Positions 16,994 to 24,954 of a stretch of DNA of 64,000 bases are shown one piece after another. Made by a program: the position numbers and the translations under genes. Within the stretch, counting starts at the first letter, position 1. Each line of letters starts with the position of its first letter. A model generated the notes under the pieces. It saw only the letters and a list, made by a program, of their open reading frames with translations, was not told where the DNA came from and made no database searches. The stretch is from contig JACJNV010000260.1 in NCBI GenBank assembly GCA_014695175.1, positions 21,420-85,419 on the forward strand. Reading direction: 5' to 3'. The DNA is from Microcoleus sp. FACHB-DQ6. Lineage in GTDB: Bacteria > Cyanobacteriota > Cyanobacteriia > Cyanobacteriales > Microcoleaceae.

Positions 16994-17788
16994 TCAATAG
17001 TCGATCGGCAGCCAATCTGCAAAATCTCCGGCAAACTGCGACAGAGAAAGCAATTGAACTGGGGGATTTTGAGCCACAGATTCCCGTTCTGGCAAAGTAT
17101 TGTAACCCCAATCAGCTAAAAATAACCTCACCTGAGATAAATCCGGCTGCTGCTTCACCGACAGCAAAGTTTTTAACCGATCTTCCACAAACCAAATAGT
17201 CGAATCTTTGCCAGAAGCTGCCAAAAATTCCCGCAAAGTTTGGTGTTTCGGCTTGTTGTATTCCTTGCCAAAAATCAACTCGGACGGCATTTCTACGCCT
17301 GCTAGCTGCAAAAGTTCCCGCACAAAACGGCCTTCCTTCGTAGTGACGATCGCCACTTTCACCGAACTATCCTGCAAGGAGTGCAAGCGATCGGCTACCC
17401 CTGGATAAAAGCGGTGCAAAGACAGCCACCCAACTAAATCCTCAGCAATCCAATTATCGCGCAAGCCGTCCAACATAGCGCCCACCGACTGCGCTTTCAA
17501 ATTATTTTCTGTCAATAAATGCGGTACTATATTAGGCCACTCCAGCAAAATTTGCTCTGGGGAAATTCCTGTCAGTAGTGCGCGGATCAGCAGCGGCATT
17601 TCCCAACCGGTTTCGATGGCGGGCCGCACTCGGTAAAAATTCAAAGCTAAATCTGGATCGGGCACTGTTTCGACTGGTTTCCAGATTTGACAGTAGGTAA
17701 GCCAAGCGGTTTGGAAATATTCGATTAGTCCGTCACAAATCACACCGTCAAAATCAAGAGCTAGAATTGTCGGAAAATTATTAGCCAT
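16994..17788 (-). CDS. HAD-superfamily phosphatase
   Basis: A 264-residue HAD hydrolase with motif I ALDFDGVICDG (nucleophile Asp12, acid Asp14), motif II VTTKEGRF (Thr149/150), a lysine in KPKHQ (Lys180-Lys182), and motif III FVEDRLKTLL (Glu202-Asp203). The insertion between motifs I and II is the alpha-helical C1 cap, as in phosphoglycolate-phosphatase-like enzymes. The substrate is unknown. ATG 17788 is chosen because the in-frame extension to 17854 is translated from a heptamer repeat (17797-17830) and has no family support. Confidence 0.85.
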   Translation of the reverse strand: MANNFPTILALDFDGVICDGLIEYFQTAWLTYCQIWKPVETVPDPDLALNFYRVRPAIETGWEMPLLIRALLTGISPEQILLEWPNIVPHLLTENNLKAQSVGAMLDGLRDNWIAEDLVGWLSLHRFYPGVADRLHSLQDSSVKVAIVTTKEGRFVRELLQLAGVEMPSELIFGKEYNKPKHQTLREFLAASGKDSTIWFVEDRLKTLLSVKQQPDLSQVRLFLADWGYNTLPERESVAQNPPVQLLSLSQFAGDFADWLPIDY

Positions 17789-17796
17789 CAGTGAAT

Positions 17797-17830
17797 CGAT
17801 TTTAGATTTTAGATTTTGGATTTTGGATTG
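17797..17830 (-). repeat. STRR heptamers in the 5' leader of the HAD gene
   Basis: Units of ATTTTAG/ATTTTGG, reading CTAAAAT on the transcribed sense, sit 9 bp upstream of the start codon. The same heptamer family flanks 12737, 15004, 30783 and 56226. Confidence 0.75.
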
Positions 17831-18006
17831 AAGAATTGAAGAAAGCAACCTCACGGATCAATCCTGGGACTGGTTATCGGATACTATTTTTTGGTTGTGC
17901 CAGGATAGAGACGGGGGCTTGTACCCTGGCTGCTTTCGGTCGCTGGATTGAAGAATTGAAGAATTGACTATGCAAACACTCAGCAATGATTGGTGAACAG
18001 TCGTTA

Positions 18007-18741
18007 TTAAAAAGACTGAACTAGCGGTTGAGCGGCAATCGATTCTAGTCCTTGGGACTGCAACAATTGCGTCCACTCGGTCGTCAGCCGCGAATCATCG
18101 GGTGCGAGGCGCCGCATTTCGGCTAGAGTAGCAAGAGCTTCATACCAAATCCCATTTTTAGCATAAGCAATCACCTTAGCCATAGGGTCGGGATTTGCCA
18201 AATCCTTCTTGAGAGTTGCCTGCGGTTCAATTCGCTGCATCCATCCTTTAACAATATAATCTCCGGAACGCTCCAGAGGATCGCAAGCTAGTGCAAACGA
18301 CCACACATATCGCTTACCAACCTCAATATTTTTTGTCTTGCCTTTCTCAGAAAGGCTAACTCCCACAATTCCGGCTTTGTCATTTTTGATAGTAGTTTCG
18401 TAGACTACTTCGGATTCATCTTCATTTAGCAAAACAAACTCTACTTGAGCTGCGGGTTGAGAAACATATACAAAAAATGTTGGCGATTCGGTTAGTGTTA
18501 AACCAATATTGGTTTCAGGTATTAAGGGAGTAATGGATAGACCTTCCCGCAACTGACAGCCTCGATGCGTCCCCCCTTGCCTGTTGTCGGGGGCTGTGAC
18601 ATCTGGGGGTTTGAAATTAACATTCTGACTCAGCAGAATGGGTGCAGGCACAGCCTGCATCGGTGTAAGCAAACTCGGGAGAGTAACGGCGATCGCCAAT
18701 ACAGTCATCGCCAGTGCAGTAAAATCTATAAAACGTTTCAT
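18007..18741 (-). CDS. DUF928 domain protein, copy 1
   Basis: A 244-residue protein with a Sec signal (residues 1-30, FTALAMTVLAIAVTLPSLLTP, cleavage near MQA) and a DUF928 domain. Diagnostic segments: NVNFKPPDVTAPDNRQGGTHRG, LSITPLIPETNIGLTLTESPTFFVYV, and a C-terminal GIWYEALATLAEMRR...WTQLLQSQGLESIAAQPL. DUF928 proteins are cyanobacterial, exported, and of unknown function; they are often near CHASE2 and TPR genes, as here (CHASE2 at 21570). It is a tandem duplicate of the gene at 18883. Confidence 0.9.
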   Translation of the reverse strand: MKRFIDFTALAMTVLAIAVTLPSLLTPMQAVPAPILLSQNVNFKPPDVTAPDNRQGGTHRGCQLREGLSITPLIPETNIGLTLTESPTFFVYVSQPAAQVEFVLLNEDESEVVYETTIKNDKAGIVGVSLSEKGKTKNIEVGKRYVWSFALACDPLERSGDYIVKGWMQRIEPQATLKKDLANPDPMAKVIAYAKNGIWYEALATLAEMRRLAPDDSRLTTEWTQLLQSQGLESIAAQPLVQSF

Positions 18742-18882
18742 TTTTCCACCAACTTGTATAAATATTTATAGACCGAATCTCTAATGTTAACCCGGAGTTT
18801 TAGCCCCGGGCGCGATCGAGTAAATCGGTCAATTTTCACATCGCCATGGGAAGACCGACCAAACTTCAAGAAATATCGAGAT

Positions 18883-19620
18883 TTAAAGAGGCCCAACCAG
18901 TGGTTGAGCTGCAACTGATTCCAGTCCTTGGGACTGCAACAATTGCGTCCACTTGGCTGTCAGCCTCGCATCCCCTGGTGTCTGGCGCCGCATTTGGGCT
19001 AAAGTAGCGAGAGTTTCGTACCAAATCCCATTTTGAGCATAAACGTTGAGCCTGGTCATCGGGTCGGGATTTGCCAAATCGCTCTTGAGAGTTGCCTCGG
19101 GTTCAATTCGCTGCACGAACCCTTTAACAACTACATCCGCCGATCGGTCTTCGGGGTCGCAAACTAGCGAAAATGACCACACGTATCGCTTACCAACTTC
19201 AAGGGATTTGTTGTTGCCCGTAGCGGGAATGGTAACTCCAACAATCCCAGATTTGTCAAGTTTAAATGTTTTTTCGTAGACCACTTCCTCTTCCTTGTCG
19301 TTGAGCACAGTAAACTCTATTTTTGCCGAGGTTTGAGGAACATATACAAAAATTGTGGGAGAATCTGTTAGGGTTAAACCGATATTAGTTGGAGGCACTA
19401 AAGGAGTAATAGATAAACCCGCTGGACAAAGCTTGTTGCCGCGATGTGTCCCTCCTTGTCGGTTGGCGGGGGCTGTTACGTCGGGAGGCTTGAAATTAAC
19501 ATTTTGACTCAGCAGAAGCGGCTGAGATTGTGCGCGCATCGGTGCAAGTGAACTGGGTAGGGTAGCTGCGATGGCAGATACGGCGACCGCAAGTGTAGCC
19601 CGATGTATAAAACGTTTCAT
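18883..19620 (-). CDS. DUF928 domain protein, copy 2
   Basis: A 245-residue paralogue of the gene at 18007, with the same signal peptide (MKRFIHRATLAVAVSAIAATLP) and domain layout (PPDVTAPANRQGGTHRG, NIGLTLTDSPTIFVYV, NGIWYETLATLAQMRR). ATG 19620 is preferred: it aligns with the MKRF start of copy 1, while the 30 upstream in-frame codons are unmatched. Copy 2 differs mostly in the middle (KEEEVVYEKTFKLDKSGIVGVTI), where the beta-rich part of DUF928 lies. The 141-bp spacer between the two genes has no clear terminator, so they may be co-transcribed. Confidence 0.9.
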   Translation of the reverse strand: MKRFIHRATLAVAVSAIAATLPSSLAPMRAQSQPLLLSQNVNFKPPDVTAPANRQGGTHRGNKLCPAGLSITPLVPPTNIGLTLTDSPTIFVYVPQTSAKIEFTVLNDKEEEVVYEKTFKLDKSGIVGVTIPATGNNKSLEVGKRYVWSFSLVCDPEDRSADVVVKGFVQRIEPEATLKSDLANPDPMTRLNVYAQNGIWYETLATLAQMRRQTPGDARLTAKWTQLLQSQGLESVAAQPLVGPL

Positions 19621-19869
19621 TTTGTTGTACCTTTCACTATAATTGCAAACACAGGCATTCGCTGATGGTGACAAATATTTTTGAGCTGCTAGTCGAGGCC
19701 GCAGATACACAATTTAAACCTTGACATATCATCAATAACATTAATTAATTCGAGCGGCAAGTGGATTCTCTGTCGGACAAATCAGGTTGCCTAGGTCGCA
19801 AGTATCATTGGATACAGTTGCTCGCCACGTACTGTAAATTTTTGTAACAAAGTGGTCGGAGTTTCCGAG
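19621..19869. other. Intergenic stretch upstream of the IscB element
   Basis: Promoter side of DUF928 copy 2 and the DNA just outside the presumed left end of the IscB element. By the IscB model the guide would be copied from flanking DNA at the element's left boundary, so the exact limit in this stretch or in the next 30 bases matters. I cannot place it from one copy. The stretch contains no reading frame I can support. Confidence 0.35.
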
Positions 19870-20195
19870 TGTTCTAAGATGGAGGAAGTCTCCAGCAGGC
19901 GGGAAAGGTGAAACAACTGCTGTTCCAGAAACGAGTCAAACTTTTATGCTCGGATAGTAAGCAACCCCGGTCTAAAGACACGAGGCTTCAGCAAACAAAC
20001 TGAAGCCGTGCTTACCAGCCTAAGTTTTAATTAACTCCGTTTCGGGGGTTACGACACCAGTGGATGCGTAGCTAGTCTCCTGCTCTGTCGTTTGCAGTTA
20101 AACAGTTTTAAGGTCACTGAAACAGTGCTGCAAACCTAACAAGCCCTCAAAACTTTGGCGAAGCTAACATTACGAGAAATCGAAGAGACACAACA
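19870..20195 (+). ncRNA. Candidate omega-RNA of IscB
   Basis: The 325 bases before iscB are non-coding but highly structured. Stems: CAGCAG/CTGCTG (19893-19898, 19917-19922); GTAAGC/GCTTAC (19957-19962, 20010-20015) enclosing GGCTTCAG/CTGAAGCC (19984-19991, 20000-20007); TTTGCAG/CTGCAAA (20091-20097, 20128-20134) enclosing CACTG/CAGTG (20115-20119, 20123-20127). AACCCC at 19963-19968 can pair with GGGGTT at 20045-20050, crossing the first stem to form a pseudoknot. Known IscB omega-RNAs lie immediately 5' of the gene and carry a guide at their 5' end. Exact ends are not determinable here. Confidence 0.65.
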
Positions 20196-21482
20196 ATGTC
20201 TATTCTAAAACCCAACTACGTCTTTGTTCTAGATACCAAACACAAACCACTAACACCATGCAAACCATCATTAGCACGTAAACTGTTAAAGGTTGGTAAA
20301 GCTAAAGTTTTCAGGATGTACCCTTTCACAATAATTTTGAGGAAGGAGGTAGCTGACGACCCGCGACCCATGATCTTAAAAATTGACCCAGGTTCAAAAG
20401 TTACTGGATTAGCTATACTTTTAGGTTCTGATATAATTTGGGTAGCCCAATTAACCCATCGCGGTCAAGCAATTAAGGCATCGCTAGATTCACGTCGTTC
20501 CCTACGGCGCAGTCGCAGAAGTCGGCACACAAGGTATCGTCAAGCGAGATTTCTAAACCGGACACGTCCCAAAGGTTGGTTGGCTCCTAGCCTTCGACAC
20601 CGTGTAGAAACAACTTTAACTTGGGTCAAAAGATTATCAAGACTTGCACCAGTCAGAACAATCTTTCAAGAATTAGTCAGATTCGATCTAGAGCAGATAG
20701 AAAATCCAGAGATTTCAGGTGTCGAGTACCAGCAGGGTGTATTAGCTGGTTACGAAGTCCGTGAGTATCTGCTCAATAAATGGGACAGACGATGCGCTTA
20801 TTGTAGTGCAGAAAACGTACCGCTACAGGTCGAGCATATTCAGCCAAGAGCATCGGGGGGAACTAACAGGGTATCTAATTTGTGTTTAGCTTGTGAGCCT
20901 TGCAATACCAAGAAAGGTACTCAGGATATCAAGATATTCCTAGCAAAAAAACCTGATGTTTTGAAGAAAATCTTGGCACAAGCCAAACGCCCATTAAAAG
21001 ATGCCTCTGCTGTCAATTCAACTCGATGGACATTGTTTAATCGCCTAAAAGAAACAGGTAAAGTAATTGCCACGGGTTCAGGTGGGTTAACCAAATTCAA
21101 CCGCATACGGTTGGAATTACCAAAAACCCACTTCTTTGATGCTGCTTGCGTTGGTGATACGCCCTCTATTTCTGTACTAGCAAATCAGCCCCTAAACATC
21201 AAAGCGACGGGGCATGGTTCAAGGCAGATGTGTCGCACAGATAAGTTTGGGCTTCCTTCTCGGTATGTTCCTAGATTCAAGTTTGTCAAGGGTTTCCAGA
21301 CAGGCGACATTGTAAAAGCCGTTGTTACTTCGGGCAAGAAGGTTGGAACTTATACAGGTAGGGTCGCTGTTCGCTCATCTGGTAGTTTTAATGTGTCAGC
21401 AGTCCAGGGATTAATTCAAGGAATCAATCACAAATATTGTTTTTCTATTCATCAAAAGGATGGGTATAACTATGGATTTTAA
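20196..21482 (+). CDS. iscB: IscB, OMEGA RNA-guided nuclease
   Basis: A 428-residue IscB, the family from which Cas9 descended. In order: N-terminal PLMP-like domain (residues 8-48, here PLTPCKPSLARKLLKVGKA); RuvC-I with Asp64 (ILKIDPGSKVTG); arginine-rich bridge helix (100-122); RuvC-II with Glu159 (TIFQELVRFD); HNH domain with zinc-type Cys200/Cys203 and Cys233/Cys236, catalytic His214 (VEHIQPRASGGTNRVSNL) and CNTKKG; RuvC-III with His312 and Asp315 (HFFDAACVGD); and a C-terminal target-adjacent-motif-reading domain (about 355-428). Every nuclease residue is intact, so two-strand DNA cutting guided by the upstream RNA is predicted. ATG 20196 follows a purine-rich CGAAGAGACACAAC. Length matches compact IscBs. 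Confidence 0.95.
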   Translation: MSILKPNYVFVLDTKHKPLTPCKPSLARKLLKVGKAKVFRMYPFTIILRKEVADDPRPMILKIDPGSKVTGLAILLGSDIIWVAQLTHRGQAIKASLDSRRSLRRSRRSRHTRYRQARFLNRTRPKGWLAPSLRHRVETTLTWVKRLSRLAPVRTIFQELVRFDLEQIENPEISGVEYQQGVLAGYEVREYLLNKWDRRCAYCSAENVPLQVEHIQPRASGGTNRVSNLCLACEPCNTKKGTQDIKIFLAKKPDVLKKILAQAKRPLKDASAVNSTRWTLFNRLKETGKVIATGSGGLTKFNRIRLELPKTHFFDAACVGDTPSISVLANQPLNIKATGHGSRQMCRTDKFGLPSRYVPRFKFVKGFQTGDIVKAVVTSGKKVGTYTGRVAVRSSGSFNVSAVQGLIQGINHKYCFSIHQKDGYNYGF

Positions 21483-21492
21483 GAGTATTGAC

Positions 21493-21517
21493 GGGACACT
21501 CAAGTACCCCGTGTCCC
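21493..21517 (+). terminator. Hairpin with T-run at the right end of the IscB element
   Basis: GGGACAC (21493-21499) pairs with GTGTCCC (21511-21517), followed by TTTT. Twelve bases on, GGCTAAAGCC forms a second small inverted motif. It may be a terminator for iscB and also part of the subterminal hairpin that Y1 transposases recognise. Confidence 0.55.
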
Positions 21518-21569
21518 TTTTCCTGCCACGGCTAAAGCCACTGGGTTTCCAATCTACCGTGAGGTTTCT

Positions 21570-23357
21570 ATGAGTAAAATATCTAACAAAATTCGATCGG
21601 CAGCGGCTCAATTGAGTCAAATGTATAAACCATCACTAGCATTGGCTAAGTCTGTATTAATTGCCAGCGCGGCAGTAACATTATCATTGATGGGAGCCAG
21701 ACAGCTAGGAATACTCGAACCAGTAGAATTAAGCGCTTACGACCAAATGGTGAGGTGGCGTCCCCAAGAACAGCCAGACTCGCGTTTGCTAGTTGTGGGG
21801 ATTACCGAAGCAGACATTCAGAAACTGAAACAGTGGCCGATATCCGATCGCAAAATAGCTGAAATCTTACAAAAACTCGACAAAATGCAGCCGGCAGTCA
21901 TCGGTTTAGATGTACTGCGAGACGTACCTTTAGGAGACGGGCGCGAGGAATTAACTAAAGTTTTACAAAAAAGCGATCGAATTATCGGGGTATGTTTAGT
22001 CACCGACGGAAGCCCGGACAATCCCGGTTCTCCGCCTGCGCCGGGGCTGCCACAAAACCGGGTGGGATTTGCAGATTTCGGAGTCGATCCGGGTGGCATA
22101 CTCCGCAGGGCTTTATTATTTATGAAACCGCCGACAATAGAGGGCAAATCCTCGGCCCAAAAACATCTTTGCAATGACAATTCTCAAGTTTTAGCTTCCT
22201 TCAACCTCCAGCTAGCACTCCGCTACCTGCAAGGGCAAAAAATCTATCCGCAACTGGCACCTGATCAATCTTTATGGCTGGGAAAAACCCAATTAAAACA
22301 ACTAGCAAGCAATGACGGAGGATATACAAATATCGATGTCAGGGGATATCAAATATTAATTAACTATCGTTCCAAGCAACAAGTCGCAAACCAAGTCAGG
22401 ATTACTGATGTTTTAGAAGGGAAAGTTGACCCAAATTTAGTTAAAGATAAAATTGTTCTCATCGGGTACACCACAGAAACTGTTAAAGATTTGTTTTATA
22501 CTCCTTACAGTGGGCGACAGCAAAAAAACCAATTCATGCCGGGGATCGTGGCACACGCACAAGTAGTCAGCCAAATTCTGAGTGCAGTTTTAGACAACAG
22601 ACCGATGTTTTGGTTTTGGCCGGAATGGGCAGAAATCTTGTGGATTTCGGGATGGTCAATTGTGGGAGGAACCTTGGCATCGCGGATGGCTCACCCAGCG
22701 AAGTTGACGGTGACATTCGGAGCAATGCTGTCCGGGTGCTGCGCGATCGGCTTTGGGATTTTTCTGTTAGGAGGGTGGGTGCCTGTGGCAGCGCCAGCCT
22801 TAGCATTAATCTTAACTGGCGGTAGCATTGTATCAGCAGAGAGATTTAATAAAGCCGGATACGGGAAAGCAATTAGCGATCGAGTAAAACAAGTCTTCAA
22901 AATCGAAATAGACCAAGCCAAAAAAGAACAGCAAGTCGCAGAAATCACAGAATCTGATTTCTTTAAAGAATTGCAGCAAAAGAAAGATAAACTGAGAATT
23001 AGCAAACAAGAAACCTCTGAAAAAGTACCTTCCGAACCCCAAGAAATAACTGCAAGTACCCCAGAGCTTCCCAAGGCCGAAAGTCAGACAGACGAATACC
23101 TAGCTCAGTTGCAGGAAAAAGCCAAACAGCATAAGCAGCGCGTCGCCGTGACTGAATCGGAAAGCGGCTCTCAAACGGGTGCGATCGATGCGGGCGGCGG
23201 TGCTAGTTCAGCCGAAACCAAACCGGATGACGAGTTCAGCGATTTGCAAGCCAAAGCCAAACAGATGCGGCAGCGCAGGGGCGCACAAAAGAGCATAAAA
23301 GATGAAAAAATTGATAGTTTAACTGACAAGGAGGATTTGGGGGGCAAGGAAGAATGA
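21570..23357 (+). CDS. CHASE2 domain membrane protein with coiled-coil tail
   Basis: A 595-residue sensor-like protein. One N-terminal TM helix (about 24-42) leads into an extracytoplasmic CHASE2 domain (about 50-335; typical LSAYDQMVRWRPQEQPDSRLLVVGITEAD, AVIGLDVLRDVPLGDG, KIVLIGYTTETVKDLFYTPYSG, MPGIVAHAQVVSQIL), then two or three closely spaced helices (about 345-425, WIVGGTLASRM..., GFGIFLLGGWVP...). The final 165 residues are cytoplasmic, charged and coiled-coil, with a repeated DEYLAQLQEKAKQHKQR / DEFSDLQAKAKQMRQR motif. No kinase or cyclase output domain is attached, so the signal must pass through the tail, perhaps to the ParA-like ATPase encoded 74 bp downstream. Confidence 0.9.
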   Translation: MSKISNKIRSAAAQLSQMYKPSLALAKSVLIASAAVTLSLMGARQLGILEPVELSAYDQMVRWRPQEQPDSRLLVVGITEADIQKLKQWPISDRKIAEILQKLDKMQPAVIGLDVLRDVPLGDGREELTKVLQKSDRIIGVCLVTDGSPDNPGSPPAPGLPQNRVGFADFGVDPGGILRRALLFMKPPTIEGKSSAQKHLCNDNSQVLASFNLQLALRYLQGQKIYPQLAPDQSLWLGKTQLKQLASNDGGYTNIDVRGYQILINYRSKQQVANQVRITDVLEGKVDPNLVKDKIVLIGYTTETVKDLFYTPYSGRQQKNQFMPGIVAHAQVVSQILSAVLDNRPMFWFWPEWAEILWISGWSIVGGTLASRMAHPAKLTVTFGAMLSGCCAIGFGIFLLGGWVPVAAPALALILTGGSIVSAERFNKAGYGKAISDRVKQVFKIEIDQAKKEQQVAEITESDFFKELQQKKDKLRISKQETSEKVPSEPQEITASTPELPKAESQTDEYLAQLQEKAKQHKQRVAVTESESGSQTGAIDAGGGASSAETKPDDEFSDLQAKAKQMRQRRGAQKSIKDEKIDSLTDKEDLGGKEE

Positions 23358-23431
23358 CAGACAACTCGACTGCATCATCGAGAATTGCATCATAATGGGT
23401 TCTCGCCGTTTCTTACCCTCATACGCAGATC

Positions 23432-24190
23432 ATGTCCAAAATCATCTCTGTCCACTCTTACCGGGGCGGAACTGGCAAATCGAACACGACAGCAAACCTG
23501 GCATCTATTATCGCTCGCGACGGAAATCGGGTCGCCATTGTGGACACAGACATTCAATCACCGGGGATTCACGTGCTGTTCGGTTTCAGCGAGAGCAACA
23601 TGGATCACTGCCTGAACGATTACCTGTGGGGCCGGTGTCCGATCGCGGATACGGCCTACAATGTGAGTTCGCTGCTGCCCAAATTAGCCAGTAACGGCAA
23701 TCTCTACCTGATTCCTTCGAGCATTAAAGCAGGGGAGATAGCGCGAGTTTTGCGCGAAGGCTACGACGTGGGACTGCTTACCGACGGCTTTCAAGAACTG
23801 ATCGACGTTCTGAACTTAGACTACCTATTTATCGACACGCACCCGGGGCTCAACGAAGAAACCCTCCTCAGCATCACCATTTCCGACATCCTGCTGCTGA
23901 TTCTGCGTCCGGATCAGCAAGATTTTCAGGGAACGGCTGTCACGGTAGATGTGGCCCGCAAATTAGAAGTTCCCAAGATTTTGATGACGATCAATAAAGC
24001 CCCAGAATCCCTGGATTTCGAGGATTTGAAGCAGCAAGTAGAGAGTATTTACAACATCCCAGTGGCAGGGGTACTGCCCCACAGCGACCAGATGATGCTG
24101 CTCGCCAGCAAGGGAGTGTTTGCGCTGCACTTCCCTAACGACCCTCTAACTAAGGTTGTGGAAGGGATTGCGAAACACATTGTGGGATAA
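23432..24190 (+). CDS. ParA/MinD-like ATPase
   Basis: A 252-residue deviant-Walker ATPase. Walker A is YRGGTGKSNTTAN (residues 10-22), A' is IVDTDIQSPGIHVLFG, Walker B is LFIDTHPGLNEETLL. The signature lysine that normally precedes GG (KGGxGK) is Arg11 here, which would weaken or alter the trans-activating contact in the dimer. No C-terminal amphipathic helix like that of MinD is obvious (it ends GIAKHIVG), so membrane binding is uncertain. Such proteins position cargo or act as switches. Its closeness to the CHASE2 gene, same strand, no terminator between, suggests a pair. Confidence 0.88.
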   Translation: MSKIISVHSYRGGTGKSNTTANLASIIARDGNRVAIVDTDIQSPGIHVLFGFSESNMDHCLNDYLWGRCPIADTAYNVSSLLPKLASNGNLYLIPSSIKAGEIARVLREGYDVGLLTDGFQELIDVLNLDYLFIDTHPGLNEETLLSITISDILLLILRPDQQDFQGTAVTVDVARKLEVPKILMTINKAPESLDFEDLKQQVESIYNIPVAGVLPHSDQMMLLASKGVFALHFPNDPLTKVVEGIAKHIVG

Positions 24191-24365
24191 TTTGTGCAGC
24201 GAATGCCGATCGCCCGCCCAGGAATTTCGCTTTCGCTCTCAATTCTTGCGGAGCGATGTCCTCCTGCATATCCCGAATATTTGGTTAAAGAGTCAAGAGA
24301 ATGGTGACAAAATGAGATACAAATAGATTATGAGAATTTGTTAAAAAACTTTAGGAGGAGAACTC

Positions 24366-24491
24366 ATGGAATTTGACTTCCGCATACTAATAGTATTGAT
24401 GCCCGTATTGTTGGCGGGCGGCTGGGCTGCTTACAACATCGGCAGTATAGCTGTCAAACAAGTGCAGAAATTTTTGAACAAGCAAGCTTAA
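24366..24491 (+). CDS. psbY: Photosystem II protein PsbY
   Basis: A 41-residue protein starting MEFDFRILIVLMPVLLAGGW, with one TM helix (about 5-27) followed by the basic amphipathic tail IAVKQVQKFLNKQA. This matches the cyanobacterial PsbY pattern (a short D-R-I-L-V-V-L-x-P-V-L-L-A-x-G-W helix and AVKQVQK tail). PsbY is a small peripheral subunit next to cytochrome b559 in photosystem II. A strong Shine-Dalgarno AGGAGGAG lies seven bases upstream of ATG 24366, supporting the start and high expression. The gene stands alone, 174 bp after the ParA-like gene. Confidence 0.93.
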   Translation: MEFDFRILIVLMPVLLAGGWAAYNIGSIAVKQVQKFLNKQA

Positions 24492-24954
24492 ACTCAGCCT
24501 CTTTTCAGGTAATTCCGCAGCCGACTGTTTTTTGAGATACAAAAACAGCCGGCTGATTTGTGCATGGGCTCTGCAGAAGCGATGGCTGATTTTTGGCGGG
24601 CAATTTACTACTGCAGAGAGATAGGGCGAAAGCGAAAGAAAAGTTATCTTCAAAACTTAGGCAGAAACCAGGTGCGATCGACCAAACTACTTGGTTGCAG
24701 CCAACGCGCTTGGGTAAAAAAACCTAGTTGCTAAAGCGAGGCGATCGCGTAACTCTGGATTGTGATCTTTTGGGTTCTACTCAGGAGTTTTGAGTAGAGT
24801 GCCATAAAATATTTGGCAAGTACCTTCTTGCAGAAAATATGAGACAATCACAAAAGTATTTGCCCTGACAATCGCCCTCAAAACTGCGAAGTTTAACTTG
24901 TAGGGAATATCGGTCAAATTGTCAATGTTTAATTCCTATATCTTTAGATAGATT
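24492..24954. other. 463-bp intergenic stretch after psbY
   Basis: No supported gene. An inverted pair close to psbY (CAGCCGACTGTTTTT...AAAAACAGCCGGCTG, 24520-24557) forms a long A/T-centred hairpin and is the likely psbY terminator. The rest presumably contains the malQ promoter. Confidence 0.45.
24520..24557 (+). terminator. Hairpin downstream of psbY
   Basis: GCAGCCGACTGTTTTT at 24519-24534 is nearly complementary to AAAAACAGCCGGCTG at 24540-24554, with the T and A runs forming the top of the stem. It begins 29 bp after the psbY stop and would suit a terminator of a highly expressed small gene. Confidence 0.5.

Larger units (their letters stand above)
19870..21545 (+). mobile_element. IscB-bearing IS200/IS605-like element without transposase
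   Basis: A unit made of a structured non-coding left part, the iscB gene, and a hairpin-bearing right end. It is inserted between a DUF928 gene and a CHASE2 gene, with only 87 bp from the iscB stop to the CHASE2 ATG. IscB elements belong to the IS200/IS605 superfamily and move by Y1 transposase TnpA; none is encoded here, so the element would need TnpA in trans or is immobile. Borders are approximate: the left one is set by the first hairpin (GGAG/CTCC at 19881-19893), the right one by the inverted motif GGCTAAAGCC at 21530-21539. Confidence 0.65.

Noticed and set aside
17789-17854. N-terminal extension of the HAD gene
   Set aside because: It is translated from STRR heptamers and has no resemblance to HAD family N-termini.
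19621-21570. TnpA transposase partner for the IscB element
   Set aside because: No HUH/Y1 transposase frame is present between the flanking genes on either strand.
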